Origin: an uncultured Steroidobacter sp.
GTDB taxonomy: Bacteria; Pseudomonadota; Gammaproteobacteria; Steroidobacterales; Steroidobacteraceae
DNA: 64,000 nt
NCBI GenBank assembly: GCA_938008435.1
Contig: CALLKK010000011.1
Location: forward strand, 173,146 to 237,145
Direction: 5' to 3'
This document shows positions 8,699 through 17,470 of the stretch, piece by piece. The translations under genes were made by a program, and so were the position numbers. Within the stretch, counting starts at the first letter, position 1, and the number at the start of each line of letters is the position of its first letter. The notes below the pieces were generated by a model. It was not told the DNA's origin. It did no database searches and saw only the letters and a program-made list of their open reading frames with translations.

Positions 8699-8813
8699 GC
8701 GCGGCTTAGACGGCGGAAGGCTCGGGCGCTTCGCCGCGCGGCGTGCTGCCGATGCGCGCGTTCGAGCCTGTCTCTCAACGCATGCGCTAAGTAGGCGTAG
8801 CGAGGGTCGTAGC

Positions 8814-10166
8814 GTGTCCAAGTCGCCCGCGTCTTCGACGACTCGCGAGGGCAGTCTGGAAGCGCCCACGCGCCACCCGATCCCCTGGCGCGAGCCGGAC
8901 TACTTGAACGAAACGTCGCTCTTTCGCGAGCTCGAGCGCATCTTCGACATCTGTCACGGCTGTCGGCGCTGTTTCAGTCTTTGCAACGCCTTTCCGACGC
9001 TCTTCGACGCCATCGACGAGTCGAGCACCGGCGAGCTCGACGCGGTGGACAAGAAGGTCTACTGGGACGTCGTCGATCACTGCTATCTCTGCGACATGTG
9101 CTACATGTCGAAGTGTCCCTACGTGCCACCGCATCCTTGGAACGTCGACTTCCCGCATCTCATGCTGCGCGCGAAGGCGTACAAGTTCAAACATCGCCCA
9201 GTGCGCGCGCGGGATCGCATCTTGAGCTCGACCGATGCAGTCGGAAGCATCGCAGGCATTCCCGTCGTGGCCGAGCTCGTCAATGCCGTCAATCGTTCGG
9301 CGGGGGGACGCAAGCTGCTCGAAAAGACGCTTGGCGTGCATCGCGAAGCGCCGGTGCCTGCATATCACAGCCGCACCTATCGCAAGCGTCACGCTGCCAA
9401 AGGCCGCTCTACGCTGGTCGCGCAGCCCAGTGCGGAAACCCGCGGCCGCGTCGTGTTGTTCGCGACGTGCTACGGCAATCGCAACGAGCCGGCCCTTTGC
9501 GAAGACCTCGTGGCCGTATTCGAGCACAACGGCATTCCCGTTGAGCTTGCTGCGAGCGAGCGTTGTTGCGGGATGCCCAAGCTCGAGCTCGGCGACCTCG
9601 AGTCGGTCGAGCAGCTCAAGAATCGCAATGTCGTGGAACTGGCGCGCTGGGTCGATGAGGGCTGGGACATCGTTACGCCGATTCCCTCGTGCACGCTGAT
9701 GTTCAAGCAGGAGCTGCCGCTGCTCTTCCCGGACGATGCGCTCGTGCAGAAGGTGCGCGATGCAATGTTCGATCCTTTCGAATATCTGTGGGCGCGCTAC
9801 CGCGCCGGGCTCTTGCGCACCGACTTCGCGCGTTCGCTCGGCCGCATCACGTATCACGTCCCGTGCCACACGCGCGTGCAGAACCTGGGGCTGAAGACGC
9901 GCGACGTGCTCACGCTCGTACCCGAGACGCAAGTGGAAGTGATCGAGCGTTGCTCGGGCCACAATGGCACCTACGGCGTCAAGCTCGAATTTCGCGAGAC
10001 CTCGATGAAGATCGGCAGGCCGGTCGTGCGTCGCGTGGCCGACTCGAACGCCGACTTCTATGCGAGCGATTGTCCGATGGCCGGCCATCAGATCGAATCC
10101 GGCCTCGAAAGCGGCAAGGAACCGGCCCATCCGCTCAAGTTGTTGCGGATGGCGTATGGCATTTGA
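8814..10166 (+). CDS. Iron-sulfur oxidoreductase with CCG domains (GlpC/HdrD-like)
   Basis: 450-residue cytosolic Fe-S protein. Two cluster motifs sit in the N-terminal part: C47-x2-C50-x2-C53-x3-C57 and C90-x2-C93-x2-C96-x4-C101, typical for two [4Fe-4S] clusters. Two CCG (cysteine-rich) domains follow: the first has Cys219 (FATCYGN) and Cys251-Cys252 (ERCCGMP). The second has Cys351 (PCHTR) and Cys380, but its CC pair reads CSGHNG, so one Cys is replaced by Ser. This architecture occurs in GlpC and heterodisulfide reductase subunits that pass electrons between carriers. No flavin domain is present. The start is GTG at 8814, 115 bp after rubrerythrin. A role as the reductant of rubrerythrin is inference from operon context. 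Confidence 0.85.
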   Translation: MSKSPASSTTREGSLEAPTRHPIPWREPDYLNETSLFRELERIFDICHGCRRCFSLCNAFPTLFDAIDESSTGELDAVDKKVYWDVVDHCYLCDMCYMSKCPYVPPHPWNVDFPHLMLRAKAYKFKHRPVRARDRILSSTDAVGSIAGIPVVAELVNAVNRSAGGRKLLEKTLGVHREAPVPAYHSRTYRKRHAAKGRSTLVAQPSAETRGRVVLFATCYGNRNEPALCEDLVAVFEHNGIPVELAASERCCGMPKLELGDLESVEQLKNRNVVELARWVDEGWDIVTPIPSCTLMFKQELPLLFPDDALVQKVRDAMFDPFEYLWARYRAGLLRTDFARSLGRITYHVPCHTRVQNLGLKTRDVLTLVPETQVEVIERCSGHNGTYGVKLEFRETSMKIGRPVVRRVADSNADFYASDCPMAGHQIESGLESGKEPAHPLKLLRMAYGI

Positions 10167-10251
10167 AGGAGGAGGAAGGTAGGCGAGGGGCGTCAAGGGA
10201 GCGGCATTGGGTGCCGGCACTTCGCTTCGCGGCTACATCCTTGGAGTGAGT

Positions 10252-10842
10252 ATGCAGCTAGGTAAGCTCACCCGCGCCGATCTCATGAGCCTCGAGCAAT
10301 ACTCCGTCGCGCGTAAGGACTTTCGCGCGAAGGTGCTCGACCACAAGCGGCGGCGGACGATCGCAGTCGGGCCGCACGCGACGTGGTGCTTCGAGGATCG
10401 CTTGACGGTGCAATATCAGATTCAGGAGATGCTCAGGGTCGAGCGCATCTTCGAAGCGCAAGGCATTCAGGACGAGCTCGATGCCTACAATCCGTTGATC
10501 CCCGACGGCACCAACTGGAAGGTGACGTTCATGATCGAGTACCCGGATCCGGCCGAGCGCAAACGACGCTTGGCCGAGCTCAAGGGAATCGAGGATCGTT
10601 GCTGGGTGCAGGTGGCGGACTTCGAGCGCGTCTGGGCCATTGCGGACGAGGATCTCGAGCGCGAAACCGAAGAGAAGACCTCCTCGGTGCACTTCCTGCG
10701 TTTCGAGCTGACCCAGCCGATGCGCGAGGCCGTGAAGAACGGCGCTGCAGTCAGCGTCGGCGTCGACCACGACCACTATCGCTACAGCGTCGAACCGTTG
10801 CCGCAGACGATTCGCACTGCGCTCGCCGCCGACCTGGCCTGA
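10252..10842 (+). CDS. DUF3501 family protein
   Basis: 196-residue soluble protein of unknown function matching the DUF3501 family, commonly encoded next to rubrerythrin and CCG-type Fe-S proteins in proteobacteria. Recognisable features are the N-terminal LTRADLMSLEQYSVARKDFR, the block GPHATWCFEDRLTVQYQIQE and the segment LIPDGTNWKVTFMIEYPD. It has only two Cys (in ATWCFEDR and EDRCWVQ) and no metal-cluster motif, signal peptide or membrane segment. TTGGAGTGAG precedes the ATG at 10252. The last gene of the operon, 85 bp after the Fe-S gene. The function is unknown; a chaperone or electron-transfer accessory role would be speculation. Confidence 0.82.
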   Translation: MQLGKLTRADLMSLEQYSVARKDFRAKVLDHKRRRTIAVGPHATWCFEDRLTVQYQIQEMLRVERIFEAQGIQDELDAYNPLIPDGTNWKVTFMIEYPDPAERKRRLAELKGIEDRCWVQVADFERVWAIADEDLERETEEKTSSVHFLRFELTQPMREAVKNGAAVSVGVDHDHYRYSVEPLPQTIRTALAADLA

Positions 10843-11005
10843 GGCGGCTTGCGGGATTGTCGTAGCGCGCGCTGCGCGTCTTCTCCTCATCCGTGGCACG
10901 CGTTGCCGCGCGCGGCCGCCGGCCTGCGGGCACAGGCGGCCATCCATTCCGCGCCTCTCTGCTAGAATCCGCGCGCCTTCAACTCTCAAGCGCGTTCGCG
11001 AATAA

Positions 11006-12898
11006 ATGGCTCAGTCCTATACCGCTTCCGACATCGAAGTATTGAGCGGGCTCGATCCGGTACGACGCCGTCCGGGAATGTACACGGACACGAGCCGGCC
11101 GAATCACCTGGCGCACGAGGTCATCGATAACTCCGTCGACGAGGCGCTCGCAGGCCATGCGAAGCGCATCGATGTGACTTTGTACAAGGACGGATCGCTC
11201 GAAGTGGCCGACGACGGCCGCGGCATGCCCGTCGACATCCATCCGAAGGAGAAGATCAGCGGCGTCGAGCTCATCCTCACGCGCTTGCATGCGGGCGGCA
11301 AGTTCTCGGACAAGAACTACAAGTTCTCCGGCGGCTTGCACGGCGTCGGCGTGTCGGTCGTCAACGCGTTGTCCAAGCATCTGGAGTGCTGGGTCAAGCG
11401 CGGCGGCAAGGAGTACAACATCGGCTTCAAGAACGGAAAGGTGTTCTCGAAGCTGCAAGTCGTGGGCAATGTCGCGAAGAACGACACGGGCACCACGGTG
11501 CGCTTCTGGCCGGACCCGCAGTTCTTCGAGTCCGTGAACTTCTCTGTTTCCAAGCTCAAGCACGTGCTGCGCGCGAAAGCCGTGCTCTGTCCCGGGCTGC
11601 ACGTCACGCTGACGATCGAGCAGACCGGCGAGAAGGAAGAGTGGTGCTACGCAGGCGGTCTCACCGAGTACCTGCGCGAGGCGCTCGGTCAAGGCGAATG
11701 GCTCCCGACAGAGCTCTTCAGCGGCAGCATCGAGGGCGAGCAAGAGGCGGCCGAATGGGCGCTTGCCTGGCGCATCGACGAGGGACCCAAGGTCGAGGAG
11801 AGCTACGTCAACTTGATTCCGACGCCGCAAGGCGGCACGCACGTCAATGGCCTGCGCGTCGGGCTCACGGATGCGATCCGCGAGTTCTGCGAATTCCGCA
11901 ACTTGTTGCCGAAGGGCTTGAAGCTCGCGCCCGAAGACGTGTGGGACGGGCTGAGCTACGTGCTCTCGACGAAGATGAAGGAGCCGCAGTTCGCCGGTCA
12001 GACGAAAGAGCGTCTGGCCTCGCGCGAGGCGGCCGCGTTCGTCTCGGGCGTCGTCAAAGATCAGTTTGCGCTGTGGCTGAATCAGCACCCTGAGTCGGGC
12101 GAGCGCATCGCGCAGCTGGCGATCGCTGGCGCGCAAGCACGTCTCAAGGCCTCGAAGGCGGTGGCGCGCAAGCGCGTGGTCAGTGGCCCTGCGTTGCCCG
12201 GCAAGCTGGCCGACTGCACCTCGCAGGATCCGGCACGCAGCGAGCTGTTCCTCGTGGAAGGTGATTCGGCAGGCGGCTCGGCGAAGCAGGCGCGCGATCG
12301 CGAGTTCCAGGCGGTGATGCCGTTGCGCGGCAAGATTCTCAATACCTGGGAGGTCGATGCGTCCGAGGTGCTGCAATCGCAGGAAGTGCACCACATCGCG
12401 ATCGCGATCGGCGTCGATCCCGGTTCGGACAAGCTGGATGGCCTTCGCTATCACAAGATCTGCATCCTCGCCGACGCCGACTCCGACGGGCAGCACATCG
12501 CAACGCTTCTGTGCGCGCTGTTCCTGCGTCACTTCCGTCCGCTCGTGCTCGCAGGACACATCTACGTCGCGATGCCGCCTTTGTACCGCATCGACGTCGG
12601 CAAGCAGGTCTATTACGCGCTCGATGACGCCGAGCGTGCGGGCATTCTCGATCGCATCGCGGCCGAGAATCCGCGCGCCAAGCCCGTCGTGACTCGCTTC
12701 AAAGGTCTCGGCGAGATGAGCGCGTTGCAGTTGCGCGAGACCACGATGGCGCCCGAAACGCGCCGGCTCGTGCAGCTGACCGTCGATTCGAACGATGAAG
12801 CCGACCAGATGCTCGACATGCTGCTTGCCAAGAAGCGCGCTGCCGATCGCCGGCACTGGCTCGAGACCAAGGGCAATTTGGCGGAAGTACAGGTCTAG
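11006..12898 (+). CDS. parE: DNA topoisomerase IV subunit B
   Basis: 630-residue ATPase subunit of topoisomerase IV, which decatenates daughter chromosomes with ParC. The GHKL ATPase domain shows EVIDNSVDEALAGH, DDGRGMPVDIH and the lid GGLHGVGVSVVNALS. The TOPRIM domain shows EGDSAGGSAKQARDRE, MPLRGKILNTWEV and LADADSDGQHI (metal-binding DAD). The size is identical to E. coli ParE (630 aa), and NTWEV rather than the GyrB version supports ParE. Start ATG at 11006; a TAGAAT hexamer at 10963 may be its -10 box. parC follows after 97 bp. Confidence 0.97.
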   Translation: MAQSYTASDIEVLSGLDPVRRRPGMYTDTSRPNHLAHEVIDNSVDEALAGHAKRIDVTLYKDGSLEVADDGRGMPVDIHPKEKISGVELILTRLHAGGKFSDKNYKFSGGLHGVGVSVVNALSKHLECWVKRGGKEYNIGFKNGKVFSKLQVVGNVAKNDTGTTVRFWPDPQFFESVNFSVSKLKHVLRAKAVLCPGLHVTLTIEQTGEKEEWCYAGGLTEYLREALGQGEWLPTELFSGSIEGEQEAAEWALAWRIDEGPKVEESYVNLIPTPQGGTHVNGLRVGLTDAIREFCEFRNLLPKGLKLAPEDVWDGLSYVLSTKMKEPQFAGQTKERLASREAAAFVSGVVKDQFALWLNQHPESGERIAQLAIAGAQARLKASKAVARKRVVSGPALPGKLADCTSQDPARSELFLVEGDSAGGSAKQARDREFQAVMPLRGKILNTWEVDASEVLQSQEVHHIAIAIGVDPGSDKLDGLRYHKICILADADSDGQHIATLLCALFLRHFRPLVLAGHIYVAMPPLYRIDVGKQVYYALDDAERAGILDRIAAENPRAKPVVTRFKGLGEMSALQLRETTMAPETRRLVQLTVDSNDEADQMLDMLLAKKRAADRRHWLETKGNLAEVQV

Positions 12899-12995
12899 CG
12901 ACACCGACGGGGTGATGGCGACGCTCTTCGGTTTCGGCCTTCGCGCGTCGCCTGCACCTGTGACGTCCTCATCTCGTCACTGAGCAAGAACATAC

Positions 12996-15248
12996 ATGCC
13001 TACCCAACCTCCATTGAATTTCGAAGGCGTCGAGCGGCAGTCGCTCAAGACGTTCACGGAGAAGGCGTACCTCGACTACTCGATGTACGTGATCCTGGAC
13101 CGCGCCTTGCCGCACATCGGCGATGGGTTGAAGCCAGTGCAGCGGCGCATCATCTACGCGATGAGCGAGCTCGGGCTCTCGGCGACGGCCAAGCACAAGA
13201 AGTCCGCGCGCACGATCGGCGACGTCATCGGCAAGTTCCACCCGCATGGCGATTCCGCGTGCTACGAAGCGATGGTGCTGATGGCGCAGCCGTTCTCGTA
13301 TCGCTATCCGCTCGTCGACGGCCAAGGCAATTTCGGTTCGCCCGACGATCCGAAGTCGTTCGCCGCGATGCGCTACACCGAATCGCGACTGACGCGCTAT
13401 GCGACGCTGCTCCTGCAAGAGCTCGAGCAGGGTACGGTGCAGTGGATGCCGAATTTCGACGGCACGCTCGAAGAGCCGGCGATCCTCCCGGCACGCGTGC
13501 CGAACGTGCTGCTCAACGGCGCGACCGGCATCGCGGTCGGTATGGCCACCGACATTCCGCCGCACAATCTGCGCGAGGTGGCAACCGCCTGCGTGCGTCT
13601 GCTCGAGGATCCCGACGTCACGCTGCGCGAGCTGTGCAAGCACATCCAGGGGCCGGATTTCCCGACGGGCGGCGAGATCATCACGCCGCGCAGCGAGATT
13701 CGCCGCATGTACGAGACCGGCACCGGCACGATCCGTGCGCGCGCGGTCTACGAGGTCGAGGACGGTGAGATCGTCATCACGCAGCTGCCGTATCAAGTTT
13801 CCGGTGCGCGCGTGCAGGAACAGATCGCCGCGCAGATGCAGGCGAAGAAGCTGCCGATGGTCGAGGACATCCGCGACGAGTCGGATCACGAGCATCCGAC
13901 GCGCATCGTCATCGTGCCGCGCTCGAATCGCGTCGACATCGAGCAGCTCATGGCGCACCTGTTCGCGACGACGGATCTCGAGCGCACCTATCGCGTGAAC
14001 CTCAACATCATCGGTCTCGACGGCCGTCCGAAGGTGATGAATCTGAAGGGGCTGCTCGAAGAGTGGCTCGCCTTCCGCATCGATACCGTCACCAAGCGGC
14101 TCACGTGGCGCCTCGACAAGGTCAATGCGCGCCTGCACATCCTCGAAGGCCTGCTGATCGTCTATCTCAATCTCGATGAGGTCATCAGGATCATTCGTCG
14201 CGAGGACGAGCCTAAGCCCGTCCTGATGAAGCGCTTCAATCTCACGGAGATGCAGGCCGAGGCGATTCTCGAGACCAAGCTGCGTCACCTCGCGAAGCTC
14301 GAAGAAATGAAGATCCGCGAGGAGCAGAAGGCGCTCACCAAGGAGCGCGACGAGATCGATCGTATCTTGAAGAGCAAGGCGCGCCTGAGAAATCTCGTGC
14401 GCGACGAGCTCATGGCGGATGCAGAGCAATACGGCGATGCGCGACGCAGCCGCATCGTCGAGCGTGCCGCGGCGCAGGCGATCGATGAGACCGAGCTCGT
14501 TGCGAGCGAACCGGTCACCGTCGTGTTGTCGCAGCGCGGTTGGGTGCGCGCTGCCAAGGGGCACGAGATCGATCCGCGGACGCTCTCTTACAAGACGGGC
14601 GATTCGTTCCAGGCGGCCGCGCGCGGCCGCAGCACGCAGCAAGCCGTGTTCCTCGATAGCACCGGCCGCGCCTACAGCTTGCTCGCGCATACGCTGCCGT
14701 CGGCACGCGGGCAGGGCGAGCCGTTGTCGGGACGCATCGATCCGCCGGAGGGCGCCACCTTCGCGGGCGTGCTCATCGGCGAGCCGCAAGATCGCTGGGT
14801 GATCGCTTCGGATGCGGGCTACGGCTTCGTCGTCAAGCTCGAGGACTTGTATGCGCGCAATCGCGCCGGCAAGGCGGTGCTCAAAGTGCCTGAGGGAGCC
14901 GGGGTGCTCGTCCCCGCGCCCGTACCTGCGAGCGAAGCAGCGCTGCTGTGCGCCGTGAGCTCCGAAGGCAAGATGCTCGCGTTCCCGGTCAAAGACTTGC
15001 CCGAGCTGCCGCGCGGCAAGGGCAACAAGATCTTCGGGCTCTCCTCGAAGAAGGTCGACGGCCGCGCCGAGTCGCTCGTTGCGATCGCAGTCGTCGCGCC
15101 GGAGCAGACTCTCGTCGTGCGCTCGGGCGAGCGCAAGATGACGATCAAGTTTGCAGACTTGAAGGAGTACCGCGGCGAGCGTGCCCAGCGCGGTGCGGTC
15201 TTGCCGCGCGGCTGGCGCAAAGTGGATCGGCTCGAAGTGGAGCCCTGA
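12996..15248 (+). CDS. parC: DNA topoisomerase IV subunit A
   Basis: 750-residue DNA cleavage subunit of topoisomerase IV. The quinolone-resistance region reads HPHGDSACYEA with Ser87 and Glu91 (E. coli Ser80/Glu84), the susceptible form. The catalytic Tyr127 is in AAMRYTESRL. A coiled region (about 420-480) with LRHLAKLEEMKIREEQ leads to the C-terminal beta-pinwheel (about 500-745), which bends DNA. Length agrees with E. coli ParC (752 aa). A new ATG at 12996 lies 97 bp after parE, so the two are likely one transcript; a strong hairpin follows the stop. Confidence 0.97.
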   Translation: MPTQPPLNFEGVERQSLKTFTEKAYLDYSMYVILDRALPHIGDGLKPVQRRIIYAMSELGLSATAKHKKSARTIGDVIGKFHPHGDSACYEAMVLMAQPFSYRYPLVDGQGNFGSPDDPKSFAAMRYTESRLTRYATLLLQELEQGTVQWMPNFDGTLEEPAILPARVPNVLLNGATGIAVGMATDIPPHNLREVATACVRLLEDPDVTLRELCKHIQGPDFPTGGEIITPRSEIRRMYETGTGTIRARAVYEVEDGEIVITQLPYQVSGARVQEQIAAQMQAKKLPMVEDIRDESDHEHPTRIVIVPRSNRVDIEQLMAHLFATTDLERTYRVNLNIIGLDGRPKVMNLKGLLEEWLAFRIDTVTKRLTWRLDKVNARLHILEGLLIVYLNLDEVIRIIRREDEPKPVLMKRFNLTEMQAEAILETKLRHLAKLEEMKIREEQKALTKERDEIDRILKSKARLRNLVRDELMADAEQYGDARRSRIVERAAAQAIDETELVASEPVTVVLSQRGWVRAAKGHEIDPRTLSYKTGDSFQAAARGRSTQQAVFLDSTGRAYSLLAHTLPSARGQGEPLSGRIDPPEGATFAGVLIGEPQDRWVIASDAGYGFVVKLEDLYARNRAGKAVLKVPEGAGVLVPAPVPASEAALLCAVSSEGKMLAFPVKDLPELPRGKGNKIFGLSSKKVDGRAESLVAIAVVAPEQTLVVRSGERKMTIKFADLKEYRGERAQRGAVLPRGWRKVDRLEVEP

Positions 15249-15258
15249 TCGTATGAGT

Positions 15259-15293
15259 GCGCGGGGTCGGTGCAGTTGCGTCCGACCCTGCGC
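15259..15293. terminator. Hairpin between convergent parC and FimX-like gene
   Basis: GCGCGGGGTCGG (15259-15270) pairs with CCGACCCTGCGC (15282-15293): a 12-bp stem with one wobble pair and an 11-nt loop, 10 bp after the parC stop and 18 bp before the end of the convergent gene. There is no U-tract, so it may stop RNA polymerase only partly or protect 3' ends in both directions. Confidence 0.5.
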
Positions 15294-15311
15294 GCGCGGT
15301 TGCGATGGGCG

Positions 15312-17366
15312 TCAGCCCATCACCACCTGCTCGGGTTCGTTGACGAAGTAACCCTGGATGAATTCGATGCCGAGCTGCCAGAGCACGGCCATCGTGTTGG
15401 CGTCTTCGACGCGCTCGGCGATGGTCGCGATGTTCTTGCTCTTGGCGTGATCGACGATCTCGCGAACGCGCTGTTGCAGGTCCTGATCGATCGCCAGTCC
15501 CTGCATCAACGTACCGTCGACCTTCACATAGTCGAGCGGTAGGTGAGCGATGAGGCGCGCCGGGTCGCGGCCCGTGCCGAAGTGCTCGAGCGCGAACGAG
15601 AAGCCCGTCTTGCGCAGGCCTTGCGCGAGCTCGCTCGTATCCGCCAGGTACTCGGTCGCCACCTGTTCGCTCACTTGGAAGGTGATGCGCTGCGGGTCGA
15701 TGCGCGTCGCCTTCAGCTGATTCGCCAGCCATTGCAGCAGGGACTTGTCGCGGACCGAGTCCTTCGACAGACGCACGAACAGCTGCTTGACGGGGCGGCT
15801 CGCGCAGAACGTCATCGACGCGCCGATGACCCAGCGATCGATGTTCTTCATGAGGTCGTTGCGCTCGGCGGCTGCCATGAATTCCGAAGGCAGCACTTCC
15901 TGGCCGGTTTCATCGACCATGCGCACCAGCACGTCGAACATGCCGCGGTCTTCGCCGAGCAGGCTCGCGATCGGCTGCTGCATGAGCCGGAAGCGGTTTT
16001 CCATAAGCGCCGCTTTGATGTGCTTGACCCAGATTTCGTCGGCGGCCTGACGGCGCGTGTCCTCGTCCTGGCGATCGATGATCTCGGAGCGGTTGCCGCC
16101 GCGCTGCTGCGCGCCGTGCAGCGCTGTGAGCGCATCCTGGAGCGAGGCTGCCAGATCGGGCGTGCGCGGATCGATCGCGCCGATGCCGACGCTGCACGTG
16201 CAGGAGACTTGCTTATCGCCGACCCGGAATACCTGGGTGCCGACCTTGCGGATCAGATTCTTCGCCCAGGTTTCGACGTCGCGCTGAGTACCGCGCTCCA
16301 TGAGCAGCACGAACCTGCCGTCGCCGAAGCGGCCGAAGAGATCCGACGGTTGGCGAGTCTCCTCGATGAGTCCGGCGAACTGACCGACGAAGTCTTCGAG
16401 CGCAAGCTCGCCGACGTCGTCGCAGAGCGCCGCGAACTTGTCGGGTCCGATCGCGACCAAGCGACGGATGCCGGCCTTGATCGGCTGGCGCAGCGCTTCT
16501 TTGAGCTTCTCGAGGAAGAACTTGCGTTGCAGCGCGCCCGTCGCGGCATCACGCTCGAGCGCCTGATTGAGCTGTTGGTCGAGCGCAGCCGGGCTCGCGC
16601 TCTTGCTGGCCGCCACGCAGAGGCGCACGGCCGGCTCGCCGTCAAACTCGGTCTTGGTGAGCTCGATTTCGAGCGGAACGGTCGAGCCATCGCTCAACAG
16701 GGCAGTGGCGCGCAGCGTGTGATCGGACCAGCGGCCCTGCATGCACGCTACGAGCGCCCCCTTGATGGCCGCGTGAGACTCGGGGTCGAAAGAATCCATG
16801 AGCGGCGTGCCGACGAGGGCATCCGCACTCGGAAAACCGTAGAGATCCAACCAGGCCGGGTTGGCATCGACCACGATGCCTTCCTGCACGTGCGCGATCG
16901 CATCGGCGGAGCCGGCCATGAAGGCTTTGAGCTGATCGCGGTACTCGCGCGCGGCGTTGATCGTGGCCGCGAGCGTGCGCGCCTGCCGATGTGCGTCGAG
17001 CTCGCGCTTGACGACTGCTTGCAGGCGCACAGGATGTTTGAGCGTGACGACATCGCGCGCGCCTTGCTGCATGGCCGAGGCGATGATGTCTTCGTCGACC
17101 TGATCGCGCGCGATGAGCACCGGCACCTCGGCGCCGAAGCGCTGACAGACATTCATGACTTTGGCTGTGTCTGCCGGGTCGGGGCCGACGAAGGCGATCA
17201 ACATGTGGGCGTTGATCTGTTGGAGCGCATCGCCCAGGTCGTTGAGCTCGCGGATCCAATTGCAGCGCACCGCGTGGCCGGCATTGCGCAGGGTGCTGTT
17301 GATGGCCTCGACGTTATCCTGATGACGGGTCAGGACGATCATCGGGACTGCGCTCTGTTCGGCCAA
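15312..17366 (-). CDS. FimX-like REC-PAS-GGDEF-EAL protein with degenerate catalytic motifs
   Basis: 684-residue protein with a receiver-like domain (about 8-125), a PAS domain (about 150-255, with DANPAWLDLYGF), a GGDEF domain (about 270-420) and an EAL domain (about 435-680). GGDEF reads GDGRF and EAL reads DVL. FVRLSKDS replaces the metal-binding NLS, and FALEHFGTG replaces the DDFGTG pair, so both diguanylate cyclase and phosphodiesterase activity are probably lost. This matches P. aeruginosa FimX (691 aa; GDSIF and EVL), a c-di-GMP receptor that promotes type IV pilus assembly. The TTG at 17366 has GGAGA seven bases upstream and is preferred over ATG at 17342 or a start at 17435. FimV in this window supports a pilus context. 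Confidence 0.82.
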   Translation of the reverse strand: MAEQSAVPMIVLTRHQDNVEAINSTLRNAGHAVRCNWIRELNDLGDALQQINAHMLIAFVGPDPADTAKVMNVCQRFGAEVPVLIARDQVDEDIIASAMQQGARDVVTLKHPVRLQAVVKRELDAHRQARTLAATINAAREYRDQLKAFMAGSADAIAHVQEGIVVDANPAWLDLYGFPSADALVGTPLMDSFDPESHAAIKGALVACMQGRWSDHTLRATALLSDGSTVPLEIELTKTEFDGEPAVRLCVAASKSASPAALDQQLNQALERDAATGALQRKFFLEKLKEALRQPIKAGIRRLVAIGPDKFAALCDDVGELALEDFVGQFAGLIEETRQPSDLFGRFGDGRFVLLMERGTQRDVETWAKNLIRKVGTQVFRVGDKQVSCTCSVGIGAIDPRTPDLAASLQDALTALHGAQQRGGNRSEIIDRQDEDTRRQAADEIWVKHIKAALMENRFRLMQQPIASLLGEDRGMFDVLVRMVDETGQEVLPSEFMAAAERNDLMKNIDRWVIGASMTFCASRPVKQLFVRLSKDSVRDKSLLQWLANQLKATRIDPQRITFQVSEQVATEYLADTSELAQGLRKTGFSFALEHFGTGRDPARLIAHLPLDYVKVDGTLMQGLAIDQDLQQRVREIVDHAKSKNIATIAERVEDANTMAVLWQLGIEFIQGYFVNEPEQVVMG

Positions 17367-17470
17367 GTTCCTGTCTCCGTAAGCAAATGACTCGGTGATA
17401 CCAAGCCGGCGGATTGTACCCCGGGTAAGGGGCACGGCCGGCTCCGTGGATCACGCGACGAGAGCGAAGG

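Noticed and set aside
10979..12904. Open frame of 641 codons on the - strand opposite parE
   Set aside because: Shadow frame of a GC-rich gene: parE is unequivocal, and the antisense translation is rich in Arg, His and Leu without any recognisable domain or ribosome-binding site.
12969..14789. Open frame of 606 codons on the - strand opposite parC
   Set aside because: Same kind of antisense shadow; composition is dominated by codon bias of the real gene.
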